Shown here: positions 21,362-34,800 of the stretch, piece after piece
How the letters are laid out: the number at the start of each line of letters is the position of its first letter
Position numbering within the stretch: position 1 is the first letter of the stretch
Source: Paramacrobiotus metropolitanus
Taxonomy: Eukaryota; Tardigrada; Eutardigrada; Parachela; Macrobiotidae
DNA length: 64,000 nucleotides
NCBI RefSeq assembly: GCF_019649055.1
Contig: NW_026570240.1
Location: forward strand, 806,001 to 870,000
Direction of reading: 5' to 3'
Translations under genes and position numbers: made by a program
Notes under the pieces: generated by a model
Told to the model about the DNA's origin: nothing
Seen by the model: the letters and a program-made list of their open reading frames with translations, nothing else
Database searches by the model: none

Positions 21362-24300
21362 CTAAATCCCCTCGTAGAATTCCCTATATCTGTGAAAGTC
21401 GAAATTTGACCCGGATGGCTGATCATCCCCGGAATCACCAGAAAACACTCCAAATCCTGGTGGCTGCGGCGGCGGTCCGAACATATCCGGTGGCCCTCCT
21501 CCCTGTCCTCTGCTGCCGAATCCCCAAATACGTTTGGGAATATCAAAGCTGCTCGGTCCATCGGGACCGCTATCCTCATCGGTGTGGGCTCCGATTTTGC
21601 TCGGCCCATCGTTAACCTCGTCGAGAACTGATGGGTTGCTTCCGAACTGCTTAACGGGTTGTGGTGACCTTTGTGATTGTTTGGAAAACCCGCTGCTCCA
21701 TTGCTCAGAATCGCCGTCCGAACTAAAACTACTGGACTGTGCTCTCGAAAACACTTGTTGCGGTTGAGAAGTCGGAGGACGCTGTCGGCTTTGGGAGCTT
21801 CGTTGTTTGGAACTGGAGCTGGGCGGGCCGTTTCGTTGTTGACTGAATGGGCGCGGCTGCTGCATCTGATCGTCCGACTGCGAGGCGGGGGGTCCAAAAC
21901 GACTTGGAATACTCTGACTTTCGTCGTCACCGTCGCCCGATACCTGTCGAGACGGTGGCGGCGGCATTCTGCTCACTTTAGGAGGCGGTCTAGAATTTAT
22001 TCGTTCAGGTTGCCCCATGGCCAGCGATGAGCTGGATTCGTCATCGCTGTTGGTGCTTGCGGGATTGGGAAATCTTGGTCTGTCCTGTGGATTTGCTTGA
22101 TCCTCTCCAAAAACAGGGCGTTGCTGTCTTCGGGAAGAGAAATCAGCACCGGCATCATTACTGCTGAAATCCGTAGGGCCGCGTCGATTGGAGGGTTTCG
22201 GCGGTGGCTGTGACCTTGGCTTGGAGTTTCCAAGCATGTTTCCTTGGTAGCTCGTCGGTTCGGAACTGGGCGACGCTCGTCGTGGAGCACTTTGTGCAGC
22301 GCCTTGTGGCGGTTGTCTTGACCGAGGTGGTGCGTTTGGAATAAACCCTTGTGAAGGAGCTTGCTGAGAACTACGTGGAGGCGGGCCGTCGTTGACCTGG
22401 TTGTCGGAGTCGGGTTGGTACGTTTGCGGCATAATCCTGCGGTTATCGGACGGTGCATTGCGATTATTTTGGTCTGGTTGGCTGGTTCGGCGCGGCGGAG
22501 GTTGGTAATCTCGTTGAGCACCGGATGTTTGTTTGGGCGGGAAATTGTTCTGCGGACGGTTCAGACTGGCTTCTGTTTCATCGCCGTTCGCCGCTGCATC
22601 TGGGCCACGGTTCCGAGCCGCGTTGCGAGGCGGGCTGCGACCACTTGGTTTTTGTTGTTGCAACCACGGAGGCGGATCCATACGGTTGCCTTTGGGCGGT
22701 TGGCTTTTGATTGGTGCTGGGATATCCTGAGCCGCATCATCGGGAGGCGTGTACGATGACGCCCCGCCCTTTTTGCGTTGCAGCGCCACTTGCGCCCATG
22801 GTGGAGGATTACCACCGGATGGCGAACTGGCTTGAGCGCTCATTGGTGCTCTACCTCTCTTTGGTTTACCGGCCGGCGGAGCAGGTGGGGTCATTGGAGC
22901 TTGTTGCGAATCTGGACCGTCTCCTTGTGGAAAATCATCGTTTCCGGTATCCCATGAACTCATTCGTTGTGGCGCGCCACGATTGGCGGATGAAAAGCCG
23001 CTTAACTGACCAATGGGCATCACTTGAGGTCCTGCAGATTTTTTCTTTGGAGGTGCCCTTTGCTCACTGCTGTACATGTCTTGACCAGGAGCCGGCTGCC
23101 CGCCGTCGTCACCGTCGGGTTTGGTAGAGCCCAATGAGTTATCGGATGCAGATGCGTCTCCATTACTTGCATCCGTCGGTGCGTCGAAGTACACGACTTT
23201 TTTCCCGGCGAATGATGTTAGCTGATCCTTTGCAGCGTCTTCATCCGGCTTAAAATGACTGAAACCTTGCGATCCACGGTAGCGGCCCTGTGTTTCTGTT
23301 TGGTAATCGTCTCTTTGTGAATTATCGTCATCGGATAACGGCGGAGCGGTGACGGTCGGCGAAGCTACCGGTCGGTAGGCAGTATCTGGAAATTAGCCAT
23401 AAACAAAGGTCAGCATTTTGTCATTGAATGTTTGATGTTATTTTTATCTTACACAATGAAGGACACAAACACAATGAAACATTTTTTATATTACATAAAC
23501 TTTAAAAATCATCGCTGGACTTACTTTCGTCGACTTGTTGACATGTTGTTTTGGGATTAGGCCAGTCGCAAATCTATCAAATAACAAAGAAAAGGCATGC
23601 ATGTTGCCCTATCCACAGTCATCATTAATGTGAGTAAGGAGTCTCCTGGATATTATTTATTCTGAACGCAGAATAAATTTTTTCAGAAGACTTTTCATCG
23701 CAAAAATAATAATTATTTAAATACGAAGCCTATGAATTCACTCATTACGCACTTCGTAAATCTAAATTAACTAAACATAAACACGTTAATGCCAACCTTC
23801 AGCTGATCGTTCCAGTTCAATCCTCCTTCGCAAGCTCTTAAATAAGCTTTCCCAAAAACGCAAATGATGTATTGGGTACAATCTGTAAAACAACATTTAT
23901 TCGTGGTTTACTCGTTGTTTTACGCGCATCAAGCAATGAGTAGTTTAACAAAAGTGCGCATTAGAAAAACGATGTTCTGATCCTTACTTGCTGGATGTGG
24001 GTGATAAGAATATTGGTCAGGGCAATCAAACCATGTGATAGGTGGTTCTGAAATTGCACACACAATCTTTATTTGGTTATCCAAAAGCAAGTTATATATA
24101 AGTATGTATTTTAACTGAAATTCGGCTCAGGTCGCTGCAGTCGATTGCATCGGTAGCTATAATATATGCAAAACCGGAAAACATCTGAGAACGTTTATAG
24201 TTTTGTAGAAGGAAGGATTTCGTAATAAAACTAAAAATAAAGGTATCGCTCGTTTGAGTTTTGAAAATTAGAATTGGGAAGCAGTAGTTTTGTAGCAGTA

Positions 24301-24524
24301 CAGTAATCGTACTGTAGTAACCGAACTTCACGGTCGGTAACTGCATAATCACTTGACTTACCCGGCGTTGTGGTGGGTCCGTCAGTAGTCGTATAATCAC
24401 AATAAGCAAGCGATAGAAAACTAAGAACTGTAAAGAAAACCAATACAACTTTGTTATAGATCTATTCAGAGCTAGGTATAACAATGTTACCTATTAAAAG
24501 GAAGTGGGATATGAAAATCGGCAT
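21362..24524 (-). CDS. Secreted CBM14 chitin-binding protein with long Pro/Gln/Ser-rich tail
   Basis: Six exons (24491-24524, 24362-24427, 23988-24047, 23797-23882, 23525-23573, 21362-23385) close in frame to 772 residues. The first two exons splice to a classic signal peptide, MPIFISHFLLIVLSFLSLAYC. A single CBM14 (peritrophin-A) domain follows at about 42-94, with six cysteines and aromatic spacing as in the family (CPDQYSYHPHPANC, then CVFGKAYLRAC, then ICDWPNPKTTC). The remaining 670 residues are low complexity, rich in Pro, Ser, Gln, Asn, Asp and Arg, with motifs such as PPPR, SRQPP and SSSKQRSSQSRQRPP. It probably acts outside the cell as a cuticle or chitin-matrix component. It sits immediately upstream of, and on the same strand as, the CBM14 deacetylase; both have one CBM14 then a long disordered run, suggesting tandem duplication. 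No enzyme domain is present. Confidence 0.88.
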
Positions 24525-25539
24525 GGCACGTGTCCTTCTGATCCTGGCACATGTGTTTGACAGAGCGGACGCTCTCATCCTGATACAGCAATTAGCCGGT
24601 GCCGCTGTAAATTCTCCGCAAATGTAGCACGGATATATATAACTGCGTTATCGGCTGAGAATATTAGCAACTGAACATTAATTATCTGCAGTTACAGAAA
24701 ATGAAAGTTGTCATCAACATTTTTGCCAATTTTTTCCTTGCAAGCCTGTACGCAGCACAAGTTAGTTGCGATTGACAAACGATTGTTAATGCAAAAACGA
24801 ACTACATCCAAACATTTAACACATCCATTGGTCAGTTTACCGGTTAATTTGGGTCAGATGTCTAATGAATTAACGACTCATGTATCAGCAGTGCTATCGT
24901 GCAAGACTTTCAGCTCTGATTAATTTGATGTACAACAAACAATCCAGATAGCAAAGCCACGTCCATACATGTATTTCATTTTAAAACTTTGAGAGATACG
25001 AGCATACGTTAAATCTGACTAAACCGACAATACGTTGTTGTTATATATACGGCGCAGAAAAAGCTTTCGCATTTCCCGCAATACGAATGCTCCGTTCCAT
25101 GAGCCCATGACCATGTCATATCTTTTAAAAACAATAAATATGTCTTCTCACAATCTGTATTTTATCAAATCAGTATGTTATTAGATTTTAAAGGACCTTG
25201 AATATTTTTCCCTGAATATTATTCTTCTATTTTTAACATTAAGAACCAAACATACATGATACATCGCGATTTTCGTGGTTCATACCAATCACTGATTACA
25301 GAATAAGTGATCGTGCAATATATCCGATTATTTAAAGCAAAATCATAATCGTTTCCAATTTCGTAGTTGTCTTTACGAATTGCACCAGATCGTTATCAAA
25401 CTGGGCTCTAGTGTACATAAATTTACTACAATAAAACATTGATTGGTTTTCGCAAATATTGCTTTTTGAGGTGTGGCTTCAGTTTCTCCGAACGTCCAAA
25501 GGTCCAAGTATAAACGGCAATGCCGGTTATGAAGCTGTA
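24525..25539. other. Intergenic region
   Basis: Promoter side of the CBM14 gene and 3' UTR of the guanylate cyclase gene (both minus). No further gene seen. Confidence 0.5.
24631..24642 (-). promoter_or_regulatory. Possible TATA box of the CBM14 gene
   Basis: The minus strand reads TTATATATATCC about 110 nt upstream of the start codon at 24524. Distance and orientation fit a core promoter with a short 5' UTR, but AT-rich words are common here. Confidence 0.3.
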
Positions 25540-28500
25540 TTATGCTGATTTGCCTAAAATCCAATAGGTCTTCATCGACCCCTTTCCCTGCAATATTACT
25601 TCCTGTTACTACAGTAGTATAAATTTTTTTATAAAATTTGATTTTAATAATTGATTTACATACTTTAACGTCGATTGTTCCGCGTTCAATAATCTGATAG
25701 ATGTTGCTGTCCAAATTTTCGGCAGTGGCTTCGCTAGCATGAATCTTCATCGGCTGTTGAGAAGTATAGGCGTTAAAAAAGGTCGTTTAAGCAAACGTTC
25801 AGTATAAGATAAAATTATTAAATGACGTAGTCTAAATTGCTGTAGGAAACCGTTTTATTAAACAGATTTAAGTACTAAGTTTGATCTATCGTATACCTCG
25901 CCCGAAGACTGCATCCTGCTTGCCGTATTTACCGGGTCGCCGAACAAACAAAATCTCGGCGTCCGCAATCCCACAACACCACCCACAATTGTTCCACTGT
26001 GTATTCCTATCCAAAACAGACAGTTGTAGCTTCTCATATGAGTACCTATGCATGTTGCCTTATCCAAAATTTTGAATTAAGCAGTGTTATCATATCTTCT
26101 TCATATGGTTCCCACTATCCAATATAATTAAGTTTTTGAATGCCACTGAATTCGCATCTGCGATAGTAAGCACCGTGCCTCTTACAAACTTGTAATAAAG
26201 TAATCATAAATATAATGTTATATTCCATCGTTGGACTATAAAAATTGGATTAATAGACCAACGCTTACCAACTCTTATTGTGACATGTTTTCCTGTGGAT
26301 GGATTAATAACATTTTGAATATCTGCTAACATGGACAGCGCCATGTCACATATCCTAGAGCAATGTTGGCTATCTGGAACTGGGGCACCCGCAACAATCA
26401 TGTAACTGTCATTAACGGTCTCCACCTGAAAAGTTTCGCACTCTTTTGAATACTAAGAAACCTAAGAATCGGTTTTGATAAACCCATTCTAATGAGGCGT
26501 AAGCTGCACTCATACAAAAATATAATTTCACAAAACTCGTCAAGAAGGCTTTTTGCATTAGAATTGTTATCTTGCTTCTAAATTTTTGATTACATAGTTG
26601 GTTGCAAGGCTTAAAGGTATTGTTTAAAATTGTCATAACGATGCAGATGTACTAGTGTGTTCTCACCTTGTAAACATTGTGCTCTTCTGTCTTTCGATCA
26701 AAACTCACATACATTGCATTCAAAAGCGATACTACTTCCAGTGGCGTAAGGCTTTCGCAAATATTGACAAACTGGTACATATCGCTGAATAGTATGCTGA
26801 CAGACGAAAACACCTGTCGTGACAAAAGGAAAACTCGTGTAAAATTAATGCCAGCTTTTGGATTCACGACCTTGTAATTCAGAATGCCCCAGTTACTATA
26901 TTCATACCTGCCACGTGTCTTCTGCCGGAACACTGTCAAAAAAAGGTCATTCATTCTACACGCCGGTCAATTTGATTAAATAATTGCAAACTCGGTCTGT
27001 TCTGACAAAACATTACCCATTACGCAGTTGGTCCGCAATCTGACGAGGAATCATTTGGTATAACAATTCTGCTGCTCTTCGCCTTTCGTCCTGCAAAGAA
27101 AGGTCACAGTATTACAAATCACAGCAATCTTCCATGTCGTGGCGATTAAACAACACATGTAAATGCGCGCACTGTAGAATTTTGATGGAATAAACACTCA
27201 AGTTATGATAACGCACATCGTTCCAGCATAAGTCGCACTGAATTTATTGTAATACTGTACGTCATATCCATATTGTGTAGTATACTCTTTTCTTGAACGC
27301 TTTGCTGTTTTGTTTACAGTGTTCTTTATGAAATTTAATTGTATAAACCAATATGTAAGTCAATAATCACCAAAATCGAATCTGTGAAAACCCTTCGCTC
27401 CACATGTCAGCACTTACATCTAGCCGCTTCATGCTGTCCTCCAGGATTTGACTTTTTTGTTGTTCCTGCCGGAGAGTATTATCTTATGCTGTTGGTAACA
27501 ACTTATTATAATTACTGTACAGCCCAGTTTACCTGATCAAGTGCGAGTTTGAGTTCGGCAGACTGCAATTACATAACCACAATTGATTATTACCAGCTTT
27601 TGAAGCTGCATCAAACGTTGCACGTCAGTGTATTAATCGATAACCATTCGTGACATACCTGTTGTGTCCCAGCAAGTAAAAGGTCGCGGCTCGAGTCATG
27701 CATACTAAATAGAAACAACGCTTCTGGACATCTGGAACCAACTTAAGAAGGACATCTTTACAATTCTCACCTTAAATCATTTAGATACAGTCCCGCTTTA
27801 AAGAGAACGGACAAGTCTGTCATCCTAGAAGTGTGTATGAGTTTTTTGTGAACATCCAGATGAAGTATTATATTATATGATGATATATATATATGATATG
27901 GTTACCGTTCAAATCGTACAGTATATCGAGTAAATGTGAATTCTAAAGCTGTTTCATCAGTTAGCGTAATTAAATCAGCTTTATTTTGTTTTGTCAAAAT
28001 GGCAAAAACGTAATATCCAAGTGGTTATATAAATAAGAACAAAGCACTCTTACACAAGGGTCCCCAAAAAGCAGAAACAGTCCCAATTTGACATCGGCTT
28101 CATCTGTCCTGCAAATTGGATTTGTGATTAGCTTCGGTTAGTCAGTTAGTCTCATACTAACTGGGTTAAAAATATATGCACCGTACACTGCATATTGCAT
28201 GCTAAAATCTATGACATTCCAAAGTACTATTTAATAACTGTTTGATATTGCGAGTTTTTCACCTTCTAAGTGTAAAGCCCGTAGGAAGAAAATAATTAAA
28301 TGTTTTACTCTTAACAAAATTATTAATTCCGGCAAACCTTTTAAATGCAAATGGACGCCCTGGATTGTATCGGAATCCTCACTATCGCTGTCCTCGACAG
28401 CAGTAGTCGCATTTGATAGCTTCGATCCGTGGACGGAGCCTGATGGATGACACACAAGGGAGAATAAATGATAACATTGCAACACATAAAGCTTAAATTG

Positions 28501-30616
28501 GTTACTGAATCAGCGTAAGCGCCTGCAGCGGGTAACGATTGAATAATCACATGTATTAATGATTTCACCATGTATATCGAACACTTGAGTTTTTAATAAA
28601 CGGTGGGATTCGAAGCCGGTAAACTCACTGCCTTGGTCGAGGTCACTATCCCCGCCGCCTGCCGCATCGCGATCGGTTACTCCGGCCTTCCGCAGCACCC
28701 GATCGATAGTTTTCAATTCAAACGCGTTGTTTACTGGTAAAAATTCATTAAAGTAATATTAATCACTGGCTCGTGAAATGCAGCTTTCGGGGTTGACCAT
28801 GCGTCGTAGTACCGTGAATGATGAGCTGATCCCATGTGAAGTCGATCATGGGTTTCAAGAGGGTGAACACCTGTGTACGTTTAAAACATCTCGCAGTCAG
28901 TATTTAATGGTACGTTTTTTTACTGCTGCTAGTGTACTGCAGCGTTTCTGTATCCGGATCTACACAATCAAAAAATCAAAAACACCGTACCGCTGCACTT
29001 ACATGTGTGACATCGTATCCGATTATATCTATTAAAAGATGCTATTGAACCACCCTGCCACTTTAATAAATTAGGGTTTTTACGTAACATGTAAATTTAT
29101 AGGATATGTAGAATTCGATTTTTGATCACATTCTAAAACATTAATTCCAACGTAAAAAAACTGCTGAAATATTTTTGAAGGTGTTCCACGATTCTTATTT
29201 AAGACACGAGTGGATTAGCTGTCAACGTCGTACGAAAGTGATTAAGAAATAAAAACGGAAGTGCCCGGAAATCCGGTCAGCCTCCGGCAGCAAATCTTTT
29301 ACCTGGTTTAACCGCATATAATCCCGATCTGAAAATATTACCTTCGTTGCACCAACTTCCATTCATTGGTTTAAAACAGAAGCTTGCGTAAAATAAACGT
29401 TTGAAATCTCACCCGACATGCTTGATAACCATCTCACTATCGAACACTGCAAAAAGCAACGTTTTTACTTTCGATTTATGGCGATTAAAGGAAAACCAAT
29501 TTTTTATGTACACAATTACCAATGTGGAAGGGAAACATCTGAAAGAACAGGTCGGACTTGACTCTTAATAAACTGCGGTCAATAACGAAACTCTTGCTAG
29601 CCGCAGAGATTTTCAGGAATTCCTCGTTGTCGAACTGAATATCGAATATTACATGGACCCGGCTGCCAATAACATTATGCGACAGAACCTCTATGTCGAT
29701 ATCCTTCCTGTAGAACTTTTTGGCCACGGCTTTCAGCTGCCCGCATACATAGTTAATGTAGCCTGCAAAAAAAACGGTAGAAGTACCGTACGTATGCATG
29801 TCCAGTTAAAGAAGAACTGTCAAATTTCTCACGATTATGTGCAGTTCCATTGTCCTCACAACCACTGACGCAGTTATGTAGCATAGAATTTTACACAAAG
29901 ATTCTAGTTTTATTTTTTATCGGGTGCACAAACCAATTAAACAGCAAACTACATTGACGCACCGGAATATCGTCGGCGGCTTCTGTAATGCAGTACAAGG
30001 CCATGCATAGTTTCCTTTTCAACAAAAAATGAAGGGGGTTTGATCTTGGAGTAGCCAAAACGGAGATACCTATTGCACAATAAAACACATTATTATTCAG
30101 TTAGATTAGACATAACTATTGAACAGCTTTTACCGAAAATATTTGGCATCCACACGTATTTGTCAATACTTTGTATCACGAAAATGAAGAGCGTTCACCA
30201 TATATACCTTATACATATCGCTGACATGTAGAAAAGAGCGGCGCTAGCTAGCGCTAGGTTCTACCATGGATTCTATATAAGCCGGTATATTTTGCTTACT
30301 CGTGAAGGTTATCTAAACCGTTTAGGAAGTCCCGGAAATGTCTGCCCAGCACGCGCAAAATACGTTCATATCCATACTGTTCCACAAAATCTACAAAGTC
30401 CGCTCCGAAGCGGATAAGTAAATCCTCCTTTGATATGTTAAGCTGCTGTGACGCTACATCCACAATTTTCGGGATAAGATTTTCAGAATAGATTTCATGA
30501 ATGCCGAAGCCTTCGGTGCCCTCGAGTTTGGCCTCGCGCTGAATGGCAGTCCATTGGTCAATTCCGTAGGTTTTCTTGATGAAAAGGGCCACAGCTTCCA
30601 ACAGTAAACCGTACAT
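25540..30616 (-). CDS. Atypical soluble guanylate cyclase (H-NOX type)
   Basis: Twenty-one coding exons close in frame to 633 residues: 30300-30616, 29963-30069, 29520-29762, 29413-29446, 29303-29328, 29003-29028, 28813-28870, 28629-28733, 28338-28439, 28054-28108, 27771-27824, 27659-27704, 27533-27562, 27418-27465, 27017-27090, 26908-26932, 26667-26813, 26269-26425, 25897-26006, 25664-25753, 25540-25587. Domains: H-NOX (1-185; proximal haem His in GLDNLHEYLRF; YRSRR haem-propionate motif), HNOBA/PAS-like (about 205-375, [27 protein letters not shown]), a helical linker (376-441), and the class III cyclase (442-633). Both metal Asp (LFSD, VNDSYM), the purine-recognition Glu/Cys (VETV, RFCLFG) and Arg/Asn (NTASRM) are present. 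One chain thus carries all catalytic residues, as in insect Gyc-88E and nematode GCY-31/33-type enzymes, which make cGMP in response to O2/NO. An acidic EDSDSEDSD insert lies in HNOBA. Confidence 0.94.
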
Positions 30617-31436
30617 GATTTTTATTTAAATTACACTGGACAAATGTCACACCTAATTTTCGCTTCGTAAGAGAGTCAAAAGGGTTAACAGCATCGTGCT
30701 CGAGTAATGAAAAACTGGGCACTGATGGAGTAACTATCGGAAGTAAACTTGCGCACTAGTATACAACCGGGCGCCGCCTTAAATGCGATCACGCCCGGCA
30801 GGATACCGCATGCATGGGTATAGTCGTGTGCGTGTGGTACCAATGTACCGTACACGCTTATGCAGCAGTCAGTCTAGCACGCAAAGGTTGCTTGCACGGA
30901 GCAGAGCGCATTGGATTCTGTCGTTATGATGACACGGATCCCGTTCCGGAGCTGCACTTACAATAATGGAAAAACCATGGACTCGTGAGATCAGCGTTTT
31001 ACGAATGGATTTACAGACGCACGTATGTCCGATATCTCCAGAAAAAAGCAGGGTTAGCGTGATGTAAACCTCACACCTCGGTAATTGATCTATATTGGCT
31101 TATGGAATCTGCAAAAGATCGACTCTTCGGTGACTCCTAAAGTGCTCTTTATTACGATGATGATCACAATTAAGGCTCCACCACTAAATAGGTTGCGAAT
31201 TTCTACAAAAAGGCCGTGTTTTTTTATTGTAATGCGACAAGCATGCTGCGCTTGTATGTTACCGGCACATTATTATTAGGGATTACTACGAATTCGGCAG
31301 TCCTTTTATCATCAGAAGTTGTGTACTTCCGGTTTACTATATCTGTACGTTGTGGCATCAATAGTTGCATTCTGCTTACCTAACTTGTAACGGTTTTATC
31401 ATGTTGAAGTAAGCATTTAGAACTTATAACATTAAT
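30617..31436. other. Intergenic region upstream of the guanylate cyclase gene
   Basis: Presumed promoter of the minus-strand cyclase gene. No additional gene seen. Confidence 0.5.
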
Positions 31437-31598
31437 ATGTGCGAGCGCGTGCGGTCGCCGGTGTTATTAAACGTTCCTAATGATAAAAGACGAACTTTTG
31501 CGAAACACAAACACTTTTGCGGAAACAAGGCATCCACACAGGAAGGCAGCTACATCAAAACGCAATACTTGGAAGCCGCACAGCGTACGTATGAGTAG
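31437..31598 (+). CDS. Possible 53-aa basic protein
   Basis: An uninterrupted ATG-initiated ORF encodes 53 residues, rich in Lys/Arg/His (KRRTFAKHKHFCGNK). It is followed 48 nt later by AATAAA (31646-31651), as expected of a tiny gene. A good donor-like GTACGT lies just before the stop, so it could also be the first exon of a spliced product. No family recognised and no signal peptide. It is shorter than many chance ORFs in this window, so the call rests only on the poly(A) signal. Confidence 0.3.
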   Translation: MCERVRSPVLLNVPNDKRRTFAKHKHFCGNKASTQEGSYIKTQYLEAAQRTYE

Positions 31599-31645
31599 TT
31601 GAGTACTGTCACTACTGTGTGTGGCATTTCGATTTTTAAAATTTT

Positions 31646-31665
31646 AATAAAGTTTCATCTTTATT
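31646..31665. terminator. Back-to-back poly(A) hexamers on both strands
   Basis: AATAAA occurs on the plus strand at 31646-31651 and on the minus strand at 31660-31665, with ORFs ending on either side (31598 plus, 31687 minus). Confidence 0.35.
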
Positions 31666-31864
31666 ATTTCCGATTGACTCTCTTTCTCAGCTTTTGACGC
31701 TTGTTTTCTTTGCGAACAGATAATTGTCCTGTGACCTCTTTGAAAATTTATTTTCACCTGGAGAAATTGTATTAGTAAGCCCGAGCTGGTTCCTTGTGCT
31801 ATAAAAACGCGGTTGATTCGATAAGTTCATAGCAGTTGGAACGGTAGAAGGACCTGCTTGAACC

Positions 31865-34800
31865 ATGTCTCGCAAGGGAGAAGGAGACACGGAAGCCATT
31901 TTGTTGAACAACATTCATGCAGGAAAGATTCGCGTTCCACGTGCCAATGATCGAGTTTATAAGGATGAATGTGTGTATTCGTTCGATACTCCGGTATGTT
32001 GGTAACGTTTTAGGCTTTTTGCATGCAATTGCTGCTTTGCTGATTGTGGTCCATTGTGTGGTGTTCGAATGTCAGTTCTGGAATTTAAACTGCAGCCTTC
32101 GGACAATTGTTCTTTAATGCAGGAATCGGAAACAGGCCTGTACGTATGTCTAAATACATTCCTGGGTTTCGGCCGCCAGCATGTGGAGAAGCATTATGCG
32201 AAAACGGAGAACTCGGTGTTTCTGCACATCAAGCGAACCAAAAAGCCAGTGCGTAATCCCGTTCTGGTACCATTTTGGAAACTGTTTACGCTTCCCTACA
32301 ACCGATGTTGATTGTTTTTCCCTGGTTTTGTTAGGTGCCTCAAAGTAAGGTGGATGCGGATGGGAATCAGCAACCGAAACGTTTGGCCATTGGTAATTGT
32401 GGCGGCTGAAAAGATTCCCGCACGAAAAATGCTGAGTAATGATCCATCTGTGCAGGGCTGGAAGGAGGCTTTGGTCTGGGCGAGCCGAAGTATGACATCG
32501 AAGAACAGTTCAGCTTGGTTATTCTCCCCGATTTTCTGACGATTCCCTTGCCTACTAATGATCTACCGATTGTGGTACGTGATAAAAAAAAAGACATTGT
32601 GATGAATTCATTGCGTGTTTTCAATATTTAGAGGACTAACGAAATTATTTAAGTTTTTATGAGTTTTAAAATTGTAAAATAAATTTTTACAATAATTTGT
32701 TGGCTCATTCGTGTAATTACTTCAGGTACAGCAGTCCATCAGCGGAGTCCAAAACTGCGACTCTGCACGGAAAGTTGAGGAAATGAAGCCGTGGGATGGA
32801 GAGCAGCGTTTTATCAGCAAGTATGTTGCATTATGGAAACTGATTTTTGCAGTGGAAAATTACAACTGTTTAGCTGTCATGCCATTTATGTTTTGTTTTG
32901 AATCTTCTCTCTTGTTACAGGCATGCTTTCGAACTTGTGCAACTAAATCACGGTATCAAAGTGCCTCCATCGGGCTGGAAATGCGAAAAGTGCGACCTCA
33001 AGGACAATCTGTGGATGAATTTGACCGACGGGCGGATATTTTGTGGACGAAAATTTTTCGACGGCACCGGTGGGAATAACCACGCCATTGAGCACTACAA
33101 CGCAACGAAATACCCACTGGCTGTGAAGTTGGGAACGATCACGCCTACAGGAGGAGGTGGGTACTCGTATTAAGTCGTCGGATTTAAATTGTGGTGGTTT
33201 ATCGGCCGCTTAGAAAACAAATGTCCGTGCAGACATGAACAATTACACTTTATAGACGTGTATTCTTACGACGAAGACGATATGGTTATCGATCCTCTTT
33301 TGGCTGAACATTTGGCCCACTTCGGAATCGACGTGCAACAAGCGGAAAAGGTGTGTTGTCTGTTTTTAATTTCACTTGGCGAAAGGTGTGAAATGTCACT
33401 GTAAAATCCTTTTGTTCTGACAAATCCACTATTAATTCCTAATTGATGTTTGTTATTGTTATTTTTAGACGGAGAAGTCGATGGCAGAGTTGGAATTGGA
33501 TCTTAATCAGCGGTATGATGAGTGGTCGGTGCTGCAGGAAGCCGACTGCAAACTGCAACCAGTGTTCGGTCCGGGATTTACGGGCATGATCAACCTGGGC
33601 AATAGTTGCTACATGAATTCTGTGATGCAAATGATCTTCGTTATTCCTGAATTCAAGCAGAGGTTTGCATTCTTGTCTATGCCACCTCCCAAAACTTTTT
33701 TCCGTTTTCGTAAATTTATACCATCCATTATGTACAGGTACTTCTATGGAGCGGAGGACATTTTCAGCAAACGATTGTCTGTGCCTCCACCGGATGATTT
33801 CAATACTCAGATGTTGGTTGCGCATTCAGTAACATTCAGGTGGTGGTTAGTCATTAAAATACTTTGGTTTTAGGGCGAAAGTGGCAGTTGGTTTATGGTC
33901 GGGGCACTATTCCAAGCCACCACCTGAGGCACCTCGCGAAAACGAGGTTAGCCGGATAATTGCCGGAGTTTTTGTGAATACAGATTCTGGGAACAGCTAG
34001 TCATGGAAGTGTTGTTGTTTATAGCTGCCCATTGCTCAGGGTATACGACCGCACATGTTCAAAACTTTGGTCGGAAAAGATCATCAGGAATTCAGCACAA
34101 AACGCCAACAAGATTCTGAAGAGTATTTTCGGCATTTGCTTACGATGATAGAGGTGAGGAAAATGGGGAGCAGCGTAATGGTTGTATAATACGTAATAAA
34201 TGTATTGCGAGACATATAACTTGATCTACTTGATCGATGCTCTACTCATGCTCGTCATCCGGTGTAATTTATATAGGAAAATCCACGTACGATTTCGATA
34301 TAGTAAAATTGACAGGCTTCTGATAGAATAAAATAATATCGTTTGCAGCGTAATAATCGAACTGGGAGCCCATCGGAATGCTTTTCATTTAAACTGGAAG
34401 AACGCTTCCAGTGCCTACAGAGTAACAAAGTGCGCTACGTATCGCGATCGGATTACGTTTGGGCCGTGCCCATTCCGATGGAAATGGCGATGAATAAACA
34501 TGAACTAGCCGCATTTGAAGAGCGCAAAGCAGCAGCCGCGGCATCTGGAACAAAGCCGTGAGTATTTATAAATATATTTTTGCAACAAATGTTTTTTGTG
34601 GTTTGTGGTAAGTATGAAATTGCTTTTTTAGCTCCGCTACAGAAATTGTCCGTCCGATGCTGAGCTTTTCAAGCTGCGTTCAGGCTTTTGCAGCGACGGA
34701 AGAACTAGAGGATTTTTACAGCAGTGCCATGATGGCGAAAACCAAAGCGGCAAAGTAAGTACGCTCCCGAACCTAATGGTTTTTTGCCTTTAATGTATCG

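Noticed and set aside
24231-24443. MVFFTVL... as the start of the CBM14 gene
   Set aside because: The codon there is TTG and lies within an intron's pyrimidine tract; splicing from an upstream ATG exon gives a better signal peptide.
29963-30069. Apparent frameshift in the second H-NOX exon (homology seemed to switch frames near a T-run)
   Set aside because: Re-reading the sequence showed one continuous frame, [22 protein letters not shown]; the frameshift was a misreading.
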